Below are positions 58,287 to 64,000 of a DNA stretch of 64,000 nt, piece after piece. Under the pieces are notes generated by a model that worked only from the letters and a program-made list of their open reading frames with translations, did no database searches and had not been told where the DNA came from. The stretch comes from Candidatus Kapaibacterium sp. (lineage in GTDB: Bacteria; Bacteroidota; Ignavibacteria; Kapaibacteriales; UBA2268), in NCBI GenBank assembly GCA_938031175.1, contig CALHGZ010000006.1, positions 1 through 64,000 of the forward strand, read 5' to 3'. Position numbers and translations under genes: made by a program. Every line of letters begins with the position of its first letter. Position 1 is the stretch's first letter.

Positions 58287-58395
58287 AACTTATTCCTCGA
58301 ATAATTTTTTCTTTATTAATTTTGACAAATTGAATTGTTTCGGAGTATGAAATTTATGAATTTCAAATTATTAATATCAAATAAAGTTTTCCACA

Positions 58396-59076
58396 ATGTT
58401 AACAAAATATGGTGTTGATAATATAATTTTCTTTTTCCTAGTATCAATTATTTTAATAGTCCTCGGTCTGTTAAATTTTGGTAAATTTTATTCTTTATTA
58501 TCAATTGCATTCGGTGTAGTAATCATAATATTTACATTTATTTTCTTCCGAGATCCAGAAAGAAAAATTCCTACTGAAGCTCTTTTAAATGATTGCATAG
58601 TCTTATCGCCAGCAGATGGAGAAATCACAGAAATTATAAATATTTTTGAAGAAAAGTATTTAAATAGCGATGCTATTCGTATTAGCATTTTCCTTTCACC
58701 ACTCGATGCACACGTTAATAGATCACCATCTAACGGAACAGTAAAATATTTTGAATATATAAAAGGCAAGTATATTGTTGCATATAAATCAGAATCATCA
58801 AAAATTAACGAACAGACAATCATTGGTATTGAAAACTCATGTGGTAAAATTGTTTTCAAACAAATCGTAGGAGTATTAGCTCGTCGGCTCGTATGGGATA
58901 TTAAATTAAACGATAAACTTACTGCCGGACAGAAATTTGGTATGATGAAATTTGGCTCAAGAATGGATATTTTTTTGCCATTAAATAGCAAAATTTTGGT
59001 TGGCACGGGTCAAAAAGTTATTGCTGGCGAATCTATATTAGCTACAATAAACAAGCATAAAGGTAGTGAACTGTGA
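58396..59076 (+). CDS. psd: Phosphatidylserine decarboxylase proenzyme
   Basis: 226 residues, the short bacterial type. One or two N-terminal hydrophobic segments (about 10-50), then FFRDPERKIP, LSPADGEITEI, IFLSPLDAHVNRSP and the self-cleavage site KFGSRMD, where Ser188 becomes the pyruvoyl group. It makes phosphatidylethanolamine from phosphatidylserine at the inner membrane. The next gene, pssA, makes the substrate and overlaps the stop by one base. No Shine-Dalgarno before ATG 58396. Confidence 0.95.
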   Translation: MLTKYGVDNIIFFFLVSIILIVLGLLNFGKFYSLLSIAFGVVIIIFTFIFFRDPERKIPTEALLNDCIVLSPADGEITEIINIFEEKYLNSDAIRISIFLSPLDAHVNRSPSNGTVKYFEYIKGKYIVAYKSESSKINEQTIIGIENSCGKIVFKQIVGVLARRLVWDIKLNDKLTAGQKFGMMKFGSRMDIFLPLNSKILVGTGQKVIAGESILATINKHKGSEL

Positions 59077-59849
59077 TGCAAAAAAGAGTTGTACGCTCAT
59101 TTGTCCCTAATCTTCTAACGCTCGGGAATTTATTCTGTGGTTTTACAGCCATTATTCACATTTCTGCTTATGATTATTTTGCTGCAGCAATATTTATTCT
59201 TATGGCTGGTATCTTCGATATGTTAGATGGTGTAGCTGCACGGTTTATCGGTTCTACAAGTGATTTTGGTGCAGAATTAGACTCCTTATCGGATGCAGTC
59301 TCCTTTGGTATTGCACCCGGCTTCATGCTTTACAAAGTTTATTTTTATCAATTTGGTGAAACAGGAGTTTTAATTTCAGCATTACCCGCTTTAGCTGGAG
59401 TAATAAGATTAGCCCGATATAATGTAAAATTCGTTACAGATAAAGATAAAAAGTATTTCGTTGGGTTGCCGATACCATCCTCGGCAATAACTATAGTATC
59501 GTATATCCTTTTTTATCACATACCTGATGTAATACCGCCCGATTGGAAAACCACTGCTATACTTATTGTCACATTAGTTACTTCAATTGCTATGGTCTCG
59601 GAAATAAAGTATGATAATACACCTAGACCAACATTAAAATCAATCAAACAAAGACCCATAGTATCATCGCTAATGTTACTCGGACTCATTGCTGCTATTA
59701 TTAGTATGGGAAAATTAATTTTCCCTATTATGATGATTTACATAATTGCAAGTGCAATAAGGCATTTCTTTGAATGGATAAAAAGAACTTATGAACCCGA
59801 AGATGAAATTGATGAAACCAGCGAATCCGAACCAGAACCTTTCGAATAA
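59076..59849 (+). CDS. pssA: CDP-diacylglycerol-serine O-phosphatidyltransferase
   Basis: 257 residues from ATG 59076, whose A is the last base of the psd stop (TGATG). An in-frame GTG one codon upstream is less likely. It carries the CDP-alcohol phosphotransferase motif from DGVAAR to GAELDSLSD (D-G-x2-A-R-x8-G-x3-D-x3-D) at about residues 50-72, SFVPNLLTLGNLFCGF at the N-terminus, and about seven membrane segments. It makes phosphatidylserine for Psd. The acidic C-terminal tail is disordered. Confidence 0.95.
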   Translation: MQKRVVRSFVPNLLTLGNLFCGFTAIIHISAYDYFAAAIFILMAGIFDMLDGVAARFIGSTSDFGAELDSLSDAVSFGIAPGFMLYKVYFYQFGETGVLISALPALAGVIRLARYNVKFVTDKDKKYFVGLPIPSSAITIVSYILFYHIPDVIPPDWKTTAILIVTLVTSIAMVSEIKYDNTPRPTLKSIKQRPIVSSLMLLGLIAAIISMGKLIFPIMMIYIIASAIRHFFEWIKRTYEPEDEIDETSESEPEPFE

Positions 59850-59876
59850 TATTTTATCACTAACTAATTATAAATT

Positions 59877-60131
59877 ATGAAAAAGTTTGAAGCAAAAATC
59901 CGAATTACTCTTAGAAAAGGCATCCTTGATGTTCAAGGGAAAACAGTAGAAAATGCCCTGCATTCTATCGATTTTCAAATGATTAGCAATGTTAGAATTG
60001 GCAAATATGTTGTTCTTAATGTGAATGCAAATAATTTCGATGAAGCTATGCAAATTGTTGAATCTGCTTGTAAAAAATTAATAGCTAATCCTATCATAGA
60101 GGATTTTCAGATTGAATTATCTGAAATCTAA
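59877..60131 (+). CDS. purS: Phosphoribosylformylglycinamidine synthase subunit PurS
   Basis: 84 residues: FEAKIRITLRKGILDVQGKTVENAL and VRIGKYVVLNVNA match PurS, the small structural subunit of the split FGAM synthase (PurS-PurQ-PurL) of purine synthesis. It begins 27 nt after pssA and 50 nt before purQ. purL is not in the window. Confidence 0.95.
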   Translation: MKKFEAKIRITLRKGILDVQGKTVENALHSIDFQMISNVRIGKYVVLNVNANNFDEAMQIVESACKKLIANPIIEDFQIELSEI

Positions 60132-60181
60132 ACTATTTTTGTTAATTTAATGTCTATATATTAAATAAACGTGGTAAAAAT

Positions 60182-60877
60182 ATGTATTTTGGTATAGTCG
60201 TTTTTCCGGGTTCTAATTGTGACCACGATGCATATTATGCTTTATCCGTCAATGCGGGTATAAGTGTTGACCTTATTTGGCACAAAGAACATACATTTTC
60301 TCGCACTTATGATTGTATTGTTTTACCCGGTGGCTTCTCCTATGGTGACTACTTACGATGCGGTGCTATAGCACGTTTTTCTCCAATCATGGACGAAGTT
60401 ATTAGATTTGCTAAAAATGGTGGTTATGTTATTGGTATTTGCAATGGGTTTCAAATATTAACCGAATGCAATCTACTGCCTGGAGTATTGTTAAAAAATA
60501 CTTCTCTTTCTTTCATTTGCAAAGATGTATTTTTAAAGCCAACTGCTATAAGTCCTTTTACCCAAAGTCTTACTTATGATGATATATTGCGAATTCCAAT
60601 TGCTCACGGTGAAGGAAACTATTTCGCTGACGATGACACAATCAAGGAACTTGAAGATAACGAACAAATAGTTTTCAAATATTGCGATAATGCCGGTAAT
60701 GTAACTGAATTAGCTAATCCTAATGGATCGATAAAAAACATTGCCGGTATTGTCAATAAAAAAAGAAATGTTCTCGGTATGATGCCGCATCCAGAGAGAT
60801 ATTCTGATAAAATTCTCGGCTGCGATGATGGATTGAAAATATTTAACTCGTTTATAAATTATTTACGACTAATATAG
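60182..60877 (+). CDS. purQ: Phosphoribosylformylglycinamidine synthase subunit PurQ
   Basis: 231 residues, class I glutamine amidotransferase: [28 protein letters not shown], the nucleophile Cys87 in [11 protein letters not shown], and catalytic His/Glu in MMPHPERY. It supplies ammonia to PurL. Following purS, it shares the lipid/purine/tat transcript. Confidence 0.96.
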   Translation: MYFGIVVFPGSNCDHDAYYALSVNAGISVDLIWHKEHTFSRTYDCIVLPGGFSYGDYLRCGAIARFSPIMDEVIRFAKNGGYVIGICNGFQILTECNLLPGVLLKNTSLSFICKDVFLKPTAISPFTQSLTYDDILRIPIAHGEGNYFADDDTIKELEDNEQIVFKYCDNAGNVTELANPNGSIKNIAGIVNKKRNVLGMMPHPERYSDKILGCDDGLKIFNSFINYLRLI

Positions 60878-60887
60878 GAGACTAATT

Positions 60888-61073
60888 ATGCCATTCAATT
60901 TGGGTTGGCCCGAAATACTACTTATTGTCGCCATTATTGCCTTACTTTTTGGTGGCAAAAAAATCCCAGAATTAATGCGAGGCTTAGGTACAGGTATTAA
61001 GGAGTTTAAACAAGCTGCTTCAGCTGAATCGGACTCGAATAAAAAGCAAATAGAAGACTCTAAATCTGAATAA
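60888..61073 (+). CDS. tatA: Twin-arginine translocase TatA-type subunit
   Basis: 61 residues: short periplasmic N-terminus, single membrane helix (about 8-21, [12 protein letters not shown]), then the amphipathic [20 protein letters not shown] and a charged tail. Ribosome binding site GGAG 7 nt before ATG 60888, and only 10 nt after purQ. With the next gene it provides the pore components for folded-protein export. tatC is not in the window. Confidence 0.95.
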   Translation: MPFNLGWPEILLIVAIIALLFGGKKIPELMRGLGTGIKEFKQAASAESDSNKKQIEDSKSE

Positions 61074-61087
61074 ATTGGAGCTTCGAT

Positions 61088-61384
61088 ATGTTTGATGTTG
61101 GTGGCGGTGAATTAATCGTTATAGTCTTAGCTATTTTAATACTTTTTGGACCTAAAAAAATTCCTGAAATTGCACAAATGATAACAAAAGGAATGTCTCA
61201 GGTTAAAAAAGCTCAACAACAATTTTCACATCAAATATCAGAACTACAAAGGGATTTAAATACTGCTGCCAATCTCGATAAAATTGATATTATAAAGGAA
61301 TCTCCCCAAAGTGTACCTACACACAAAAAGAACAATAAACATAATCCACCTACAAAAGATTTTGAAAAGGAAAGCAAGGAATGA
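61088..61384 (+). CDS. tatB: Twin-arginine translocase TatA/TatB-like subunit
   Basis: 98 residues. MFDVGGGELIVIVLAILILFGPKK: helix about 8-20 followed by FGPKKIPEIAQMITKGM and a coiled, charged extension (about 38-98). The Glu in the helix start and FGPKK are more TatB-like, and the longer tail agrees, but TatA/E cannot be excluded. It lies 14 nt after tatA and converges on the OmpA gene with 11 nt between stops. Confidence 0.82.
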   Translation: MFDVGGGELIVIVLAILILFGPKKIPEIAQMITKGMSQVKKAQQQFSHQISELQRDLNTAANLDKIDIIKESPQSVPTHKKNNKHNPPTKDFEKESKE

Positions 61385-61395
61385 AGCAACTAAAT

Positions 61396-62445
61396 CTATT
61401 CTTTGACAACCCTGATTTCTATTCTTCTGTTTTTAGCTCGACCTTCTGCAGTTTTATTACTAGCAATAGGTTGGTTCTCACCATAACCAATTGCTGTAAT
61501 TCTTTCGGCTTCAATTCCTTTCGATATTAAGTAATTGTATACTGTTTCTGCACGTTTTTGCGATAATATCAGATTATCTTCATCAGAGCCTATATCATCG
61601 GTATGACCAGCAATTTCTATTTCCATTTGTGGTTTTTGTTTTAAATCTTCTACAAGTTTATCCAAATAATTGTATGATTCTTGACTGAGTTCCCAAGATG
61701 CTGTTTCGAAATTAACATTTTCTAAAGTAAATATCCTTTGATACTTACTCGAACTTTGAGCAGGAATATCAATACTTGGAATCGTTATGGGTAAAATTAA
61801 CTTGAATGTGTATGATTTTACTCCAGAAGGTACTGCAAAATTATCTGAATATTCAAAATTATTATAATTAGTTCGTATGAAATACTTGTTTTTTTCAATT
61901 AAATCTATAGTAAAATTTCCATCTAAATCTGTTTTAAATTTTTGATCCAAAATTTTATCTTGAGAAGTTAGTGCGAATGATTGATTTGGAATTTTTTTGA
62001 AATCTTTTGATTGTATTGAGATTGTTACTGGAATAATTCTCCCATTATCTGGAATTATCTCAACGGATTCTTTAGAAGAACGTTTTGCCACTTCTATTGG
62101 TAAACGGCAAATTAATCTAAATTCTTTCAAAAGCATTTCTTTTGGCACTGTGAAATTATATATATGCTCATTCTCAAAATCAGAAAATTTAATTTTATAA
62201 TTACGATTTTTGGTGAGGCTTAGCTCATAAATACCTTCAGAATTAGTTCTACCCCTTGAATGAATAGTATTATCGGGATTTAATATCTCAAAATTTGTAT
62301 CAGCAATTATATTACCAAGTGAATCAAGTACTTGAATTATAACTCGATGTTGATCTGAAATCTGTGCATTAATAACGCTACCGGTTACCGTTAAAGTATA
62401 GAATAGCAGCAAAATAACCAAAATTTTGCTCATAAGATGACTCAT
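61396..62445 (-). CDS. OmpA-family outer-membrane/peptidoglycan-linking protein
   Basis: 349 residues. Signal peptide about 1-28. Two Ig/carboxypeptidase-regulatory-like segments (VLDSLGNIIADTNFEIL with GIYELSLTKNRNYKIKF, and ALTSQDKILDQ with GNFTIDLIEKNKYFIRT). The last ~110 residues form an OmpA C-terminal domain (IEIAGHTDDIGSDEDN, LSQKRAETVYNYL, AIGYGENQPIASN, NRRIEIRV) that binds peptidoglycan through its Asp/Arg pair. No N-terminal barrel is present, so it is probably a periplasmic or lipid-anchored cell-wall linker. Confidence 0.9.
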   Translation of the reverse strand: MSHLMSKILVILLLFYTLTVTGSVINAQISDQHRVIIQVLDSLGNIIADTNFEILNPDNTIHSRGRTNSEGIYELSLTKNRNYKIKFSDFENEHIYNFTVPKEMLLKEFRLICRLPIEVAKRSSKESVEIIPDNGRIIPVTISIQSKDFKKIPNQSFALTSQDKILDQKFKTDLDGNFTIDLIEKNKYFIRTNYNNFEYSDNFAVPSGVKSYTFKLILPITIPSIDIPAQSSSKYQRIFTLENVNFETASWELSQESYNYLDKLVEDLKQKPQMEIEIAGHTDDIGSDEDNLILSQKRAETVYNYLISKGIEAERITAIGYGENQPIASNKTAEGRAKNRRIEIRVVKE

Positions 62446-62497
62446 AAATTATACATCGAATAACGAATTAATAATAATTAACGATTCGGCGAAAACT

Positions 62498-62896
62498 CTA
62501 TTTCAAAGTTTTAATTTTCAATAAATGTATAGTTACAGCTATTGCTATTAGAATTAATAAAATTCTGAGCAATAAAATCTCAGTGGCAAATATTACGCTG
62601 AATGCAATCGTTAAATTCAAGGTGGAAATTGAGAGTATTTTTGAAAATAATCTCATTCCTCTTCTTTCTTTATAATCTTGTATGTATCTGCCAAATAATT
62701 TATTTGTCAAAAGCCAATTATGAAACCTAGGTGAACTTTTTGCAAAGCATGTGGCGGCAAGTAGTAAAAAAGGTGTTGTTGGCAACATTGGTATAAAAAT
62801 ACCTATAAAACCCATACCCACTGATAACCATCCACTGACAATTAAAAGCAATTTTAAAAGACTTTTTTTTGTTTTCTCTTTATTTTTTAAATACAT
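62498..62896 (-). CDS. DUF454 (YbaN-like) inner-membrane protein
   Basis: 132 residues with about three hydrophobic segments and the DUF454 core PMLPTTPFLLLAATCFAKSS, PRFHNWLLTNKLFG and YKERRGM. Function not established. ATG 62896 follows immediately after the stop of the TerB-like gene, so they are co-translated. Confidence 0.9.
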   Translation of the reverse strand: MYLKNKEKTKKSLLKLLLIVSGWLSVGMGFIGIFIPMLPTTPFLLLAATCFAKSSPRFHNWLLTNKLFGRYIQDYKERRGMRLFSKILSISTLNLTIAFSVIFATEILLLRILLILIAIAVTIHLLKIKTLK

Positions 62897-63385
62897 TTAT
62901 TCTTTTTCTAAAATATCAATTATTGTATCAAGAGAAGGGGTTTTAGTCAAATCAAGTGGGGATATATCAATTAAATGTGATAATTCCTTGATAGCCCTAA
63001 TTTCTTCGAATGATATGTACTTACTCTCATCCAATCCAGAAGATTTGGCAATGTAAATAGCCGATGCAATTAAGGATTTTTTAAACAATAGAGCTTCGTC
63101 CTCTGGTAATTTAGTATCAATAAACTTAGCAATTTCGTTTAAACCTATCCTTGCACGTGCTTTGTAATTGTAAATATTTTGAAAATCTTCGTCGCTAAAA
63201 GAGAGCGAATCAAGAATTTCTCTGATAAGTTTGCTATTAAATCTATTTGCCATATTTTTTAAACGCTTCATTGCATTTATCTCTTCTGGCTCAATTACTC
63301 TATCAGCATAAGCAATTGATTGAAACATCCAAAGTATTGAATTTTGCAATAGCGACCATTCATCTTCTGAAAAAATTTCCTTCAT
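62897..63385 (-). CDS. TerB-like helical protein
   Basis: 162 residues, predicted all-helical and cytoplasmic, with the TerB-type opening IAYADRVIEPEEINAMKRL and two roughly repeated halves (IAKSSGLDESKYISFEEIRAI in the second). The assignment to the TerB/DjlA-like fold is from pattern only. The acidic metal-binding residues are partly present. It lies between metH and the DUF454 gene on the same strand. Confidence 0.65.
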   Translation of the reverse strand: MKEIFSEDEWSLLQNSILWMFQSIAYADRVIEPEEINAMKRLKNMANRFNSKLIREILDSLSFSDEDFQNIYNYKARARIGLNEIAKFIDTKLPEDEALLFKKSLIASAIYIAKSSGLDESKYISFEEIRAIKELSHLIDISPLDLTKTPSLDTIIDILEKE

Positions 63386-63415
63386 TATTTTTACTCTTAA
63401 ATTAGCTTTACCAAA

Positions 63416-64000
63416 TTAAATAATAAAATTACTCAATATTTTTTGAATTTCAATGAGACTTATCCCTCTTCGACGTCTATAATTTTGAACTTGGTCCATA
63501 AGAATTTTGCCAACAGCAAAATAAATTGCTTTTGGATGCGCTATATACAGCCCACTAACTGATGCAGGAGGATACATCATATAATTTTCTGTTAAATGAA
63601 CATTGATATTCGATTCTACTTGCAATATATCAAAAATTAATCGGTTTAGCGACAAATCAGGCAGTGATGGATAGCCTATTGCAGGTCTAATTCCTCGATA
63701 CTTCTCTCTTAATAATTCTTCAATACTTAGATTTTCTTCTTTAGCATATCCCCATATCTCTTTTCTAACTTTCTGATGCATAAGTTCGGCAAATGCTTCG
63801 GCAAGTCTATCAGCCAAAATTTTCAGCATAATTTGTTTATAATCATCTTTTTCATAGAATTTCAAGGCATTTTCTATTCCAATTCCAGCACTTAAAACAA
63901 ATAAACCAATATAGTTTGTACCCAAAGATTTTGGCGCCAAGTAGTCTGATATAGCAAGATTAAATCCTGAATCAATTTTTTTCTTTTGCTGCCTAAGGGT
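63416..64000 (-). CDS. metH: B12-dependent methionine synthase, C-terminal part (runs off window)
   Basis: The last 194 codons of a gene whose 5' part lies beyond position 64000; the frame is open to the edge. It is the AdoMet-binding reactivation domain of MetH: APKSLGTNYIGLFVLSAGIGIE, MLKILADRLAEAFAELMH, RKEIWGYAKEENL, YRGIRPAIGYPSLPD, LTENYMMYPPASVSGLYIAHP and FAVGKILMDQ. This domain binds SAM for reductive re-methylation of cob(II)alamin. Together with IcmF it shows that the organism uses cobalamin. Confidence 0.95.
   Translation of the reverse strand, partial: TLRQQKKKIDSGFNLAISDYLAPKSLGTNYIGLFVLSAGIGIENALKFYEKDDYKQIMLKILADRLAEAFAELMHQKVRKEIWGYAKEENLSIEELLREKYRGIRPAIGYPSLPDLSLNRLIFDILQVESNINVHLTENYMMYPPASVSGLYIAHPKAIYFAVGKILMDQVQNYRRRRGISLIEIQKILSNFII

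Noticed and set aside
58387-58395. TTTTCCACA, close to a DnaA box, just before psd and next to dnaN
   Set aside because: A single 8/9 match in an AT-rich spacer; no cluster of boxes or AT-rich unwinding repeats, so no origin is claimed.

Overview
The window looks like chromosomal DNA from an AT-rich, didermic member of the Bacteroidota/FCB group. A Kapabacteria, Ignavibacteria or Chlorobi-like lineage fits best, but that is inference. The reasons are five very large secreted proteins with type IX secretion (T9SS) C-terminal sorting domains, HYDIN/ASH-like 'choice-of-anchor' repeats, an OmpA protein, an LptA-like protein, and a dnaN-recF-dciA-gyrB block. I see no phage, insertion sequence, CRISPR array, tRNA or rRNA.

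Layout. 1-14.1 kb: a broken secreted-protein gene at the left edge, three giant T9SS cargo proteins (VWA-WD40-ASH, DUF11 repeats, CotH-lamin tail) and a small helical protein. 14.3-15 kb: a c-type heme sensor-domain protein. 15.1-26.6 kb: nine closely spaced minus-strand genes bounded by hairpin terminators. These are icmF, a DUF6125 gene, methylcrotonyl-CoA carboxylase carboxyltransferase, a receiver-histidine kinase, methylglutaconyl-CoA hydratase, biotin carboxylase, biotin carrier protein, fatty acid 2-hydroxylase and sucC. 26.7-31.2 kb: a propeller/FN3 T9SS protein and two divergent acyl-CoA dehydrogenases. 31.6-34.2 kb: an archaeal-type HMG-CoA synthase/thiolase/DUF35 trio. 34.3-44.1 kb: PAP2, rsmA, HIT, an outer-membrane barrel plus a giant IgGFc-binding-like T9SS protein, an LptA-like protein and serC. 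44.2-53.3 kb: TSUP permease, M14 carboxypeptidase, CDGSH protein, argS, rsfS, guanine deaminase, an ECF sigma factor and a PhoR/PhoB-type pair. 53.5-64 kb: gyrB, dciA, recF, dnaN, then psd-pssA-purS-purQ-tatA-tatB, OmpA, DUF454, a TerB-like gene and the 3' end of metH.

How the genes work together. The 15-34 kb region is a branched-chain acyl-CoA metabolism island. IcmF interconverts isobutyryl-CoA and butyryl-CoA, and the acyl-CoA dehydrogenases oxidise the products. The split methylcrotonyl-CoA carboxylase and the hydratase take leucine carbon to HMG-CoA. The archaeal-type trio makes (or, speculatively, breaks) the same HMG-CoA from acetyl-CoA. Two routes meeting at HMG-CoA, a sensor kinase inside the operon, and a DUF35 protein that has lost its zinc-ribbon cysteines are the most unusual points.
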